DNA of 64,000 nt, taken from Euglena gracilis (Eukaryota > Euglenida > Euglenophyceae > Euglenales). Below the pieces are notes generated by a model. It ran no database searches. It was not told the origin of the DNA and saw only the letters and a program-made list of their open reading frames with translations. Position numbers and translations under genes: made by a program. Shown piece by piece: positions 14,950 to 29,857 of the stretch. Each line of letters starts with the position of its first letter. The first letter of the stretch is position 1. The DNA is taken from positions 62,106,898-62,170,897 of the forward strand of contig CP154954.1 in assembly GCA_039621445.1 (NCBI GenBank), in the 5' to 3' direction.

Positions 14950-15123
14950 TAAACCCCCCCAAATAACACCCCCCCCCCTTCGGGGGCCGATTTCGAGGGC
15001 CCAAATAACACCCCCCCTGTTTTCCTTTGGTTTTCCATGTAAAAATAACCCCCCCAAATAACACCCCCCCCCCTGGGGCCCCAGTTCGGGTGCCCAAATA
15101 ACACACCGTTATTTGGGGGGGTT
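14950..15123. mobile_element. Inverted-repeat element, family B copy 2
   Basis: Starts TAAACCCCCCCAAATAAC and ends GTTATTTGGGGGGGTT. Internal blocks repeat CCCAAATAACACC, with TTCGGGGGCCGATTTCG near 14980. It abuts the Tudor-like exon: the element's edge is 8 bp upstream (in gene sense) of the exon start. Confidence 0.65.
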
Positions 15124-15221
15124 CAATCTTGGTCAGGGGTTGTAGGTCAGGGGGTTCGTATGAACACCCTAGTTGGGGGTTGTAGGAACCCCGTGGGTGG
15201 GAAAGGGGTTTGTTGGGGTAA

Positions 15222-15416
15222 AAGATGTCAAGCTGGACAGAAAGAGTGAGAGAATACAGAGGATTTGCGCAGACAGTGCACAGATTGCAGAAAGGAAATT
15301 TGAAAGTATGAGAACAATCATGTGGATTCCAAAGCAGCTGGCTTGGGGCGGAAGGTCCCATTCCTGAAACGGAGCGTATGTCGTTCCTTTGGATGGTTTG
15401 GGCATGTTCCTGCCCA
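15222..15416. repeat. Dispersed ~195-bp repeat, copy 1
   Basis: Shares an ordered series of blocks with 42334-42530, for example AGAGAATA.AGAGGATTTG, GACAGTG.CAGATTG, GAACAATC.TG, GGATTCCAA and TCCTTTG.ATGGTT. Divergence is roughly a quarter of sites by eye. No coding frame is shared. SINE-like size, but no promoter box or tail was identified. Confidence 0.65.
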
Positions 15417-15879
15417 TCGTTTGCTGACCCCCCGAAATGACCGCACTGGCCATCTCTCCTTCCCTCCCTGACCTGCACTCCCGCTGGTGGCAGGCTCAAT
15501 CTTTGGGTGGAGGCTTGACCCGGAGGTGGTCAGTGGGCAGTACGTTCAAAATTAAAAAGACCTTTTCCATTCGCCCAGTGGCAATTCAGTGTGAAAGAAA
15601 CTGATTTGAACCATCTGACTATTCCCTGGTCTGACGTTGGAGCGGCCATAAAGCATCCCCCTGGCTGTACAGATCTTTGCTAGCGGGGGTGAAGAGCGGG
15701 GTTGAGGTCGGCTTTGGGCCGATCGGTGGCTGAGGAGACAGGCAGGAAATGAAAAACACAACGAAATATGTGACGACAATATACCGGGTCACCACGTGTG
15801 CAACCCCCCCCCCCCGGCGTTGGATGCATAGAACTCACTCTTTTGAGAAAGTGGGATGCATTAGAGTGTCACCCTCGCC

Positions 15880-16255
15880 TGGGTCATACAATTTTTTATC
15901 GACCCCCGGGGGGGGAGGGGGGGGGTCACTCCACTTTCTTAAAAACCAGTCAGTCACTCATTTTCGGAAAACCAGCCAGTCACTACCCCCCCTCGGGGGG
16001 GGGTGTCGGCCACTCAGAAAAACGGCCACTTTCCAGTCACTTTAGGCCATTATTTTCTAGTCCCAAAAAAAATTTTCCGGCGCCTTCGGCGCTGGGGTCA
16101 CTCAGGCCACTTTTGCCCACTCCTGGCCGACCCCCCCCGGGGGGAGGGGGTCCGGGCCAAAAACCAGTCAGTCACTCTGAAAAAACCAGTCACCCACCCA
16201 CCCCCCCGGGGGGGGGGTCGGCCAGTGCTTAAGCAATTGACTGGCCTAGGTGCTG
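15880..16255. repeat. G/C-run element with CCAGTCAGTCACT repeats
   Basis: Four copies of 'aaaaaCCAGTCAGTCACT'-type blocks alternate with blocks such as CCCCCCCCGGGGGG. A central CCGGCGCCTTCGGCGCTGG hairpin lies at about 16078-16096. A related arrangement lies at 33480-33720. Clean termini were not found. Confidence 0.55.
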
Positions 16256-17220
16256 AGGTCACTACAAAAGGTGGAAGGGATATACCCCCCCTGCAATGTG
16301 GAACTTGGGCAACTTAGCCGACTTTCCCAGACGATGTCATCAAACATTCCTGGAGGAGGCTATGCTATTTGTGTTTCCCTCGCACTTGCGGGCACCCCAC
16401 AAAACCTGCAGTCGACACTCGGCGTGGTCATTTCGTGGGGGTGCCATTCAGGAGGGCGATATGGCTGGATGGACAAATGGCACACAAGACGGAAGGAAAC
16501 AGCCGACCGGGATCCATGTTTGAAAAAATTGCTCAACAACCTGCAAATCAAAGCAATTTCGTTTGGGCGATGCAATTTCAAAACCAAAATCTTGATTTTC
16601 CACGACACAAACCATTGTCCACCAAAATATTCTTTACATTTGACGACTGGAATGCGACAGCCGCCCAACCCAGACAGCAACAAACCACTGTCCCGGGAGA
16701 GCCGCGATCGAAACAAAAAAAATGGAGCTCGTAAACAACAGCTGGACTTTTCATCTGATTTTGTCCATACGATTATCTCTGGCATTTGTTCTTCAATATG
16801 AGGCAACCCATGACAACGACACAACAACCCAAGTTAATGCTTTCTGAAAGACCCGTGACAGAAAAATTTCAAAAATAAGGAACTTATCTGTTTCCCAGGC
16901 ATGGCAGCCAACGACACTCCTTCAGCTGCCATTGTTCTCCTTCACTGGAAGGGGTGAACCCTGCCACTTTCGTCACTTTTATCACATAACAAGGATATCC
17001 CGGCATTTTGCAGTTTTGGGGCACTTTTTTTTTCTGGGAGGGTATTCCAGGTAATGACTTTTGAGCACAATTCATTCTTTGAACCCACAAAGAATTTTCT
17101 TGGCCAGTGTTTTCACCAACAGAGCTTTCAAACCGCAGAAGACCTCGGGAATACTCTCTGGGGGGTGGCTGGGGCGACGGGGGGTGGGGGGGCCCACACC
17201 GGTGGGGCGTCGTCGCTCAC

Positions 17221-18921
17221 CTTCGCCTTCGCCTTCGCCGCGCGCTTCGGGGCGGGCTTGGCCTCCTTCTTGGCCGCGTCCTTCGCCTTGGAGGGTGGGC
17301 GGCCCCGGCCCTTCGCCGCCGGCGCCGCCGCGTCGGCGGGGGCAGCGGCGGCGGCGGGCTTGGCGGCCCGCGGCTTGGCGGCCGCCTTGGGGGTGGCGGA
17401 GCCCCGCTTGACGGCAGAGACGGAGGGGGCGGGGGGGGGGGGGGGGGGGGGGGGGGCAGCATGAACCCTCGAAGGACGCAAGCAACCTATGAACGAGTTG
17501 CACCACCTCTGCTGCAAACCTCCCTGCCCACGTGTGCTGGTCCCATCTGACCCGTGCTCGGAATCCCCTCCAGGCGGGCAAAAGTCTGTCCCTATTGTCC
17601 TGTTGGAGTGGCTGGTGGTAGTGCAAGCGAGTGGACCACAACAGGCACACCGCACAGCCAGAGAACGACTGTGAGGACTTTCCTTGCAACTGTGCGGAAA
17701 ATTTTGGCGTGGGAAACTGGATGGGATTTCATGCCCGTCTTCCACAACGGAAACCGATGTGTTCCCTCAACAGGGAAGCGAACCGCTGCCTATCTGCAAA
17801 TGAGATCGCAAAAAATATGGTGCTAATATTTTCTGGTTTCAGGCTTCACGCAAGGAGCCAGACACAACATCAACGACTTGGACCTACCTACCCAGCCAGG
17901 TTCACTCCACGCTGAGTGCAACCCCACCTGGCCTCATCTCTGAGATCCAGAAATTCTTGGATTAGCAACACAATTCTTTGAGGCGTATTACAACAGCACC
18001 AGACCTCACGAATTGTGGGGAACCAACACACACCCAACTGAATTTACCCCACAAAGACATGAGAAAACTGTGCCTGTCATGCTTGGAACACGTTTCTTTT
18101 TCGCCGAGAGAGGCAACCCCAAGCACAATAGATATCGAAGGCGAGAAAATGGCGCCCGTCCCCAGCTCAGGCCATTCCTCCGCCCCGTCGCCCACCTCGG
18201 CCGGCCCGGCCCGGCCCGGCCCTGCTCAGCCACGGCCGGCTTCGGGGCCGCCTTCCGGCCCTTCGCGGCAGGGGCCGTGGAAGCATCCGCCGGAGCATCG
18301 GCGGCGGGAGGGGCGGCGGCGGCAGGGGACGTCCGCCGGGGCCCGGGCATTGGGGGTTGGAACGGGAGGGAGACGTTTTTTTTGGAAATTATTGGGATGG
18401 TCAATGTCCCTTGGGGGTTGTTGGGGGGGGGGGCAGTGCAGCCCATGGTTTTCCGGCGGCATGTTCAGCGGGGAGTTGCGTAAATTGAGGGTCCGGAAAC
18501 TGAATGAATTGAATGAAATGAAGTTGAATAAATTTGTCGAATTTGTTGTGGTTGTGCATTTGTGATGATTCTTGATTTGATATATCCAAAGTTTTGCAAA
18601 CTTTCAAACTTTCGTAGGCCTCCAGAAAAATGACGGCAACTTTGGGAGTGGGCACCACAAAAACCGCCACCCCCATAAAGGTATCACAAAAGCAAAATAC
18701 CAACATTATTTTTCTTGCCTCCCCCCCAAAAAAGCCAGCAGACGTTTTCTCCTGATTTCACCTTGGAGATGACACAAAATTGTTTTTCTTGTTGGATCAA
18801 CTTGAAATCTGAAGGGCTGTGATGATGACTGCACTGCAGCGGAGTATGAATATGTATGATTGTCGGGCAGCCCCTGGGGATCGGTCGCCTTCTTGGCCGC
18901 CGTGGCTTTGGGCCGGCCCAT
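17221..18921 (-). CDS. AT-hook basic protein, N-terminal exons
   Basis: Exon 18921-18872 starts with ATG and reads MGRPKATAAKKATDPQ, with a probable GC donor at 18871-18870. An exon at about 18345-18195 is Ala/Pro/Lys-rich and contains AAKGRKAAPKP and GRAGPGRPR. Exon 17406-17221 is 62 codons, preceded by a 20-nt C tract and ending at GTGAGC. It contains KGRGRPPSK, a classic AT-hook (GRP core), and many AKKA/PKAAAKP repeats. AT-hooks bind the minor groove of AT-rich DNA; the remainder resembles linker-histone-type tails. It lies directly upstream, in the same strand, of the Tudor-like and WWE exons, and could be the start of that gene, but phase continuity across 17221-14942 is not proven. Confidence 0.55.
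17433..17457. other. G homopolymer acting as acceptor pyrimidine tract
   Basis: A run of about 20 G on the plus strand is a C tract in gene sense, directly upstream of the AT-hook exon's acceptor. The same arrangement is seen at 33271-33288 before a transporter exon. Confidence 0.55.
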
Positions 18922-18924
18922 TTT

Positions 18925-20145
<1,221 letters not shown>

Positions 20146-20149
20146 AAAT

Positions 20150-23400
<3,251 letters not shown>

Positions 23401-23446
23401 GTCTGAGTCCTGCTGGAGAGAAGGGGCCAGCTGAAGGGGAGCCCTA

Positions 23447-23490
23447 TACTGGGTCCATAGGCCACGGGTGGTCTTTGTGGAGAGGGGGTA
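23447..23490. repeat. Duplicated block, copy 1, next to a TG-rich tract
   Basis: ACTGGGTCCATAGGCCACGG followed by GTGGTCTTTGTGGAGAGGGGG is repeated at 24398-24440 with a few changes. Both copies run into GGGTGT/GGTG-type simple repeats, suggesting a dispersed element with an expanding tail or a local duplication. Confidence 0.7.
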
Positions 23491-23499
23491 AATAAAAGG

Positions 23500-23698
23500 G
23501 GTGGGTGTGGGTGTGGGTGTGGGTGTGGGTGTGGGTGTGGGTGTGGGTGTGGGTGTGGGTGTGGGTGTGGGTGTGGGTGTGGGTGTGGGTGTGGGTGTGG
23601 GTATGGGTGTGGGTGTGGGTGTGGGTGTGGGTGTGGGTGTGGGTGTGGGTGTGGGTGTGGGTGTGGGTGTGGGTGTGGGTGTGGGTGTGGGTGTGGGT
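23500..23698. repeat. (TGTGGG)n hexamer array
   Basis: About 33 copies of GGGTGT with a single A substitution near 23603. It resembles a telomere-type G-rich repeat but is internal and lies between genes. Confidence 0.95.
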
Positions 23699-23983
23699 CC
23701 GCTGTTTATGTTGACCAAAGTGGCCAAATGAGAGTTGGAGTTGGCAAATTGGAGATCTCAACCAAAATGGTAGACACAGACTCAGAAGCTTTGGGCAGAA
23801 ACTTTCGAGGGCAGCCAAGGGCATGAAAGCAACAGATCTCCATACAATGATGGGAATTTATAGGGTAGGCCAAAAAAAAATCAAAAAATATGGGCGGGAT
23901 TTTGTTCCACCGGTTCAGCGGTTGACCGCCCCAATCTCATTCATCCCAAATTTTCGGCAAGAGAACAAGGGGAGGGGAACAAA

Positions 23984-26003
23984 TCAGAGGCTCCAGTCGG
24001 CGTGCTTGGCCATGAAATCTTGCACCACGGAGGAGTTGCATTGGAGGTACCCGCCAGGCAGCCTAACCAGCCCAGTGTCCTACCCTGCTTTTCTCCACTG
24101 GCCTGGCCGCCAGAGGACGTCTTTGGGGTTGGCTCGGCTGCCTGGACATGGAAGATGAGCATCACGCTTTCGAGAACCCTGGGGCAGGGCTGGACATACA
24201 AACAGGCAATGCCCCTTGGCACCACGGGCAGTCCTGGTAGACAGAACAGGGCAGTCCTGGCAGACAGAACAGGGCAGTCCTGGACGTGAGCATGAAAGCA
24301 AACCACAAATCCGCTGCCCCGACACATTTCTTTTACGCTTTTTTAAGACTTGAACCCCATTCGATTCCCAGGAGCCCCATTCTATTCCCAGGTAGTACAC
24401 TGGGTTCATATGCCACGGGTGGTCTTTGCGGGGAGGGGGGCAGGTGAGAGTGGAAGGGGGGGAATACTGTCTCCTTGCAGGGGGTGTGGGTAGGTGGGTG
24501 GGTGGGTGGGTGGGTGGGTGTGGGTGTTGGTGTGGGTGCACTTATTGTACGCATCCTTCCCCGCCTACTTGTCTGCCTATCTGATCTGTCTTCTCACAAC
24601 AGAAAAATACCCCAATGCGGCAGCAGAAAATAAGTGATGTACTCCCCCCCGGAAAGTTGTCAACACCAATCAGCTGGTATCACTGGGCATGGTCTTGTGG
24701 AGCATCGATGACAATAGGCTGGTCTGTCAGGTCCTGGCCCAAAGTGCCGCAGCAGCTGCAGCATGCACACCACCAGGGCCTCATCCATCTGCATGAACAG
24801 AGAAACACACCGAGGGGGGGGAACCACCAATAGAGGGGGGAACAAACAAACCAAAAATCAACCAAGGATCGTGGTCTCTGACTCGTGGTCTCCACGGTGC
24901 ATGCACTGAGAAACAATGGCACATGGAAGCAACATATGCAATGGAGAATGATGATGACGATGATGGTGATGATGATGATGACGACGACGACGACGATGAT
25001 GATAAAGAATAACAGTGCATATCTCTTCCCGTTGCTGTATCCACTGGAGCACACCTCAAATCTGTATCGTACTGGAAGAATGGACCGCTTCAACACCACC
25101 TGTGCCACAGAAGACCAACAGACATTACCACAATACGATGCAGCAGGTGGAACACCAATGAAGCCTGAGGGAGGAAGTTAACGACCAAAAGGGCGGCCTA
25201 TTTCACCCCCTGGTCTGCCAGAAATGGACCACCCTTTGCTTTCACATCAAATGGGTGCCCCATCGAAAAGGGCGGAGGTGTACGACAAAGCCTGGTACAA
25301 AAATGAGGAGTGGGGAGCACCTATGTGGGCAACCCAGAACGTGCCAGCTTCCTGCCTGAAAACAAGTGCATGTTGAGTTTTCTGAAACCCAAAAGTTTCT
25401 TTTTTATTGAAGAGGAGAAATGGAGGAGAGATGCTCTCTTGTAAATGCACATCGGGCGAGGCATGGGGTCTGATTGGTTCTAATTAAACACAGAAGAATA
25501 CCGCATTGTTCCTTCCAGAGGCAGAACAAGAATCATCACCAATGGCGTTCCCCTTGCGCTGCACACCTCCTCCACCGGCAACTGTGGCGGGGTCGCAGTA
25601 CATCGCATGCCGATGCCAGTGCGCCCCCGGTGGATCATGGAGCACTTCCCCACGCCCTCGAAGGCCCGCCCGCACTCGCTGTCGCTGGGTTGGAACGCGT
25701 GGCGGGTCAGTTTGCCGACGAAGGTGGGGCAGAAGCGGTCTTCAGCACTGCGAGCCTGAGGCGCCCACCCAAAGACTGTCCATCGTTAAACCAACGCCAA
25801 CAACACCACAAAAAAAATGATTGCCCATGTGTGTGGGCGGTGCATTTGCACACCGGTGGCAGTTTGTTTTGGGATTCCAGCTGAAATGCAAAGCCCAAAC
25901 CTTCCATCCCGAGGACGCCAGGGTATTACAAACATATTTAATTTGCGTAATAGGATATATGTGTTCTGGTTATGTAATACAAACATATTAATGAGAGAGA
26001 GAA

Positions 26004-26037
<34 letters not shown>

Positions 26038-29000
26038 GAGGAGATTTATGGTTCATTGCTGTCCACAGAGCAGAAAGATGGCCAGGGATTTTCTAAAAGA
26101 TCCCTGGGGGTTCCCGGCTATAAAAAAGATGCCGGCTGGATAAAAAGGTGGCAGGACCCCCCCAAGGGGTGGGGGGTCCATGATGGGGGGGGGGGGGCAG
26201 CCAGCTGGCAGCTAGACCCGGCCGGTACCCCGAAAACAGGGGGGAAAGCCCAAATCCAGCCGGGTTGGAATTTTTTGGGCCAAAATTTGGAGGGCAAAAC
26301 CCAAAAAATTTACCCCCCCCAAGCCCAATGAACACTGAATGAAATCTGGACGGTCCAGACGAGGGATGTTCATTAGTCATCGGTTGTGTGGCATTTCCAT
26401 TGCTATAAACAGTGACAAACAAGTCGGTCCGGACACCGCTTCTTCATTGGGCAAGGGGGTTCATTAGACAGGCGGAGGTCTAAAAAATGGCCAATTCTGG
26501 GCCATTTTCGACCCTCTTTTTAAGAAAAATTTTGGCCCTTGGCGCCAAACGTTCTTCAGTCCACCCTGGCTTCGCCGGGCTGTCCCCAACTTTATCTCAG
26601 TGGACTCGCCGGGGTAGGGGGGGGACGCAGCCGGCTGGGAGCTGCTGTCTGGGAAACAAGTGCTAGCTGGCTGCCCCCAGGGCGGTGGGCCCCTCCGGCT
26701 GATGAAAAACCCCGGCAAATGACGTTAATCCGCAGCAGTGCCGTCGCCAGGAATTCCGTAACAGCGCCATGGCGCCAACACACCTTGGCCAAGGCAAAGA
26801 TGTCGCGGTCCATGTCATGGATGGAAGGGGCCGGACCCAAGGGACGTCCTGCAGATATCGACAGACGGCGAAGAGAGGCTTCAGATGCATACGCAGATGC
26901 AGTATGCATATGCAGGCTACAGATGCATACTTCCTTTCCTGTATTCCCTCTAAAAGGTCTTTGCAGTTTCCACAGCCTTGTTCACAAACACTGGGGGAAA
27001 GTCCAGCGGAGCAAACTAATAGCCCACATACAACTGGGCCCAAAGCAACATATGTAAGGCGGGGCACTGAGAGGAAACCTGACGAGTTCGCGGGTGGACG
27101 ACGCACAAGAGGGGCAGGGGGGATGGTGGGCGGCGGAGTGATGTGCTGGGGGGCCGGAGGGCGGCCGGCTGTGGTGGGCAGCGACGGGGCTGCGGCGTCG
27201 CTGGTCGAGGTGGGCCGGCCGGCTGGTCCCGGTGGTCCCGCTGTGGCCAGGCAACGCCACCGTAGCAGCCCAGGGAAGCTTGGGAAGTCAGGGGGCTGAG
27301 TTTGTGCGAACATTTGACAATATTTTTTTTGAAAATAAATTCAAGTAAAAACCCAGTTAATCGTCAACTACATTTACCGGCGCTGAGTTGGACTGGGTTG
27401 GGCTGTCCTCTGCGTTCAGGAACAAATATGCCTTTCACTTCGCCAGCGATGTGGAGCGCCCCCCCCCCCCGACCTACCCAGCAAACTGGGCGGTGGCTGT
27501 GCACAGCCACGGCCTGGCGGGTCATCGCGGGGGCGTACCCCGGGGATGCGCCGCGGGCAGGCGCCGCTTCGCTGTGGTGAGGGTGAGCGTCCCCACATGG
27601 CTGTTCACTTTACAGATCATCCGTGCACTGACTGACAGCAACAATGCTTTTTCGCTCACTTATCTGAACACTGTCACATAAATTCCCACTGACATAAACA
27701 GGAAGTATGTCCATTTGGAAACATCCGAAGCGGAGCCCAGAGAGAAGGAGGTACGTAAGTTGGACAACTTTTTCTGATGAAAAAAGGATGCAAAAACAGA
27801 TCAAACCAAAATGCAGAAATTCAAATCATTTCTGATTTGTTCACATATATTTTTTGACGCTTCAAATTTTTGGATCTCTTTAACTTCATTCGACGCTCAA
27901 CTCTTTGTTGGAGCAATCACTTTTGTTAAAAAGAAAATTGCCGTTCTCAGAGGGAAACTTGAGTTTCCACTTTGCTTGATTTCTTTCAGAGGAGTGTGAC
28001 AGGAGGACACAATTAATCAGAAACTGAGGGGGGGGGGGTATTATTTGGGAGTGGGGTTAACTCCCTGCTGGGTTGAGCATATGTCGGCATGCATGCTCGT
28101 ACGCGCGCGGATGTGCAGGTGCTGATTTAAGTCCCCAATGCGATGCAATGCCAATGGGCTGCCCAATGCCACGGCATGACCCAATTCAAGCGTTTGGCGT
28201 GCGAAGTCCGAAACACGGGCCTGGCCCCAATAGCCATTGGTGAAGCCGACCAGGACGAGGGCCACCACGCTGAGCGCGGCGCACTGGCGGCCTCGATGCA
28301 TGACATCGAGGCCCTCCCCTTCTGAGCAAAAAAAAATAGATTCCCCAACGACAACGTCGCGGTCCGTTGCCTGGTGAACGTTTCGGCTTCGCCATTTGTA
28401 ACAGCAGTTTTGTTCCTGGCCTTCCATTCCCTCCTCAGAGTCCCACCACCACGGAACCCCAACAATTGCAGTCGCTTCATGGCTCCAAAATCTATCGCAA
28501 ACTATCCTCCTTCAAAAGCTCAAACCATCTGTCCCTGCTTTTTCTTTTTACTTTGAAAGAAAAAACCACCTCGATTTCAAATGAGGTTTCACATACTGCA
28601 TACGGCAGGTGGCCTGCAGGCAGCTAGGTGTCTTTTTGACAGACTGCATTTCCCAAAGGCAGACATTGCTCCTGTTCTTGCGGCTCACCATTTACTCAAA
28701 ATCACCTGTTCTGTTGTTCAGCTTTATTGTCTGAATTCAGGAAAGAAGACAAACGCTGAAGAGCAGTTCACCCGGAAATTGTACGCAGCAATGGAAAACA
28801 GAAGCGAGGCACACATTCCTTCGAATTCGTTCCGGGGGGGGAGATCAGGGATTGTGCGCCCGATGATCCGTGCCCTGTACAGAATTTGGGGGGGGGGTAA
28901 GAGGAAGCGAGGGTGCAGCGGGGGAGAGGGAGGGGCGGGAGGGGGTGGGCGCAGGGCTGTACGGCGCATCACGGTGGGCAGTCATCCACCACCCACGGCG

Positions 29001-29123
29001 CTTCCGGGATTTCCGGGATTCCCACCCAGCCCTGGGGAGGCTTGCAGAGGCTTCCGGAGCGCAGCGCAGCAGGAAGAGCCTCCGCAAGGAGGTTAATCGC
29101 GGCCCACCGCATGCGCAGATACG
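23984..29123 (-). CDS. Unrecognised gene with a membrane segment
   Basis: Ordered minus-strand exons: 29123-28973 (acceptor CCCCAG; MRWAAINLLAEALPAALRSG); 28321-28226 (after a T9 tract and GCTCAG; MHRGRQCAALSVVALVLVGF, then TNGYW, a likely transmembrane helix); about 26885-26811 (IHDMDRDIFALAK, donor GTGTGT); about 25753-25585 (EDRFCPTFVGKLTRHAFQPS, then GKCSMIHRGRTGI); 25099-25073 (27-nt microexon, VVLKRSILP); 24788-24739 (MDEALVVCMLQLLRHFG); and 24062-23984 (LPGGYLQCNSSVVQDFMAKH, then ADWSL; TGA 23986-23984). The last two join exactly in phase through a GC donor at 24738, and the microexon is in phase with them. I do not recognise the family, and exons may be missing. The earliest exons could belong to a separate gene. 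Confidence 0.5.
24228..24290. repeat. 24-bp tandem repeat, about 2.5 copies
   Basis: The unit GGGCAGTCCTGGCAGACAGA plus ACA is repeated with one substitution. It lies in the intron between the last two exons of the gene ending at 23984. Confidence 0.85.
24945..25005. repeat. (GAT/GAC)n microsatellite
   Basis: Imperfect trinucleotide tract in an intron just downstream (in gene sense) of the 27-nt exon. Confidence 0.9.
26008..26034. repeat. (TA)n microsatellite
   Basis: About 13 TA units. Confidence 0.95.
26100..26720. repeat. G/C-run repeats with AAATTTTTTGGGCC blocks
   Basis: Two related stretches (26100-26330 and 26470-26720) carry CCAGCTGG/CCGGCTGG words, a G12 run, 'ttttggGCCAAAATTTGG' and a hairpin TTGGCGCCAA near 26540. 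They resemble the G/C-run elements but lack recognisable ends. Confidence 0.4.
27060..27275 (-). CDS. Possible proline-rich exon
   Basis: Open minus frame with PPAPQHITPPPTIPPAPLVR. It would be a disordered linker if translated. No clear splice sites; the strand follows the neighbours. Confidence 0.3.
27421..27575 (+). CDS. Exon-like frame on the opposite strand
   Basis: Preceded by CTGCGTTCAG and ending at GTGAGG, the plus frame reads NKYAFHFASDVERPPPPTYP, then ANWAVAVHSHGLAGHRGG, with GC-rich third positions. It is the only good plus-strand exon candidate in the left 41 kb and is not explained by the minus-strand genes. No family recognised. Confidence 0.35.
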
Positions 29124-29574
29124 CTGGGGTCGGCGCATCACCAAAGAGGAAAGGAGGGGGACGTTTCGAGGCAGGCCCTCTGGCTGTTAAAATGTGAGCC
29201 CCCCCCCCCCCACCGCAGCATACTGTGCAGGGAATCTGAGACACAAATCAACGCTCGATGCTGGAAGGGGCGAGCACTGGCTGGACAAAGGGCATGGAAC
29301 CTTCAAAGAGTTCCTGAAATTTCCCAAAGATCTTCAGGCCAGTTATGCCGCCACCAGTTGGAAAACATGCCTGTGATGCCAATGGTTAAACTCTCATCTT
29401 CTTAGGGGGCATACCACAAAATCGGAATCCTGCCGTTTTGGTTGCCTCCGTAACCAGCCTCCGCAGAGATACAGGTGACCAAAAGTCGGACTCCAAACTT
29501 TATGGGACCCCACAAGAAGAATATCCCAAAGAGCCTGGCTGGGAGAAGAATTTCCCTCCCAAAACGCACCCACC

Positions 29575-29752
29575 CACCCACACCCGTCCACCCACCACAT
29601 GCACACACAACACACACACACACACACAACACATAACACATAACACGCACACACACACACACAACACACACACACACACATACACAACACACACACACAC
29701 ACACAACCCACCCACCCACCCACCCACCCACCCACCCACACACACACACACA
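29575..29752. repeat. CACA/CCCA microsatellite
   Basis: Imperfect CA with CATAACA interruptions, then (CCCA)n. Starts about 100 bp downstream of the transporter gene stop. Confidence 0.95.
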
Positions 29753-29857
29753 CCTGGAAATGAATGGGCTTGGGCAGCCAGAGGGCCCCTGGCAGTCTGG
29801 CACAGATGGGCTGCTTGTCCTCAAGGAGGACCCAACCGTTGCCTGCCAGACCGCGGG

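Noticed and set aside
23500-23698. Telomere
   Set aside because: The GGGTGT array is internal, only 200 bp, with genes on both sides.
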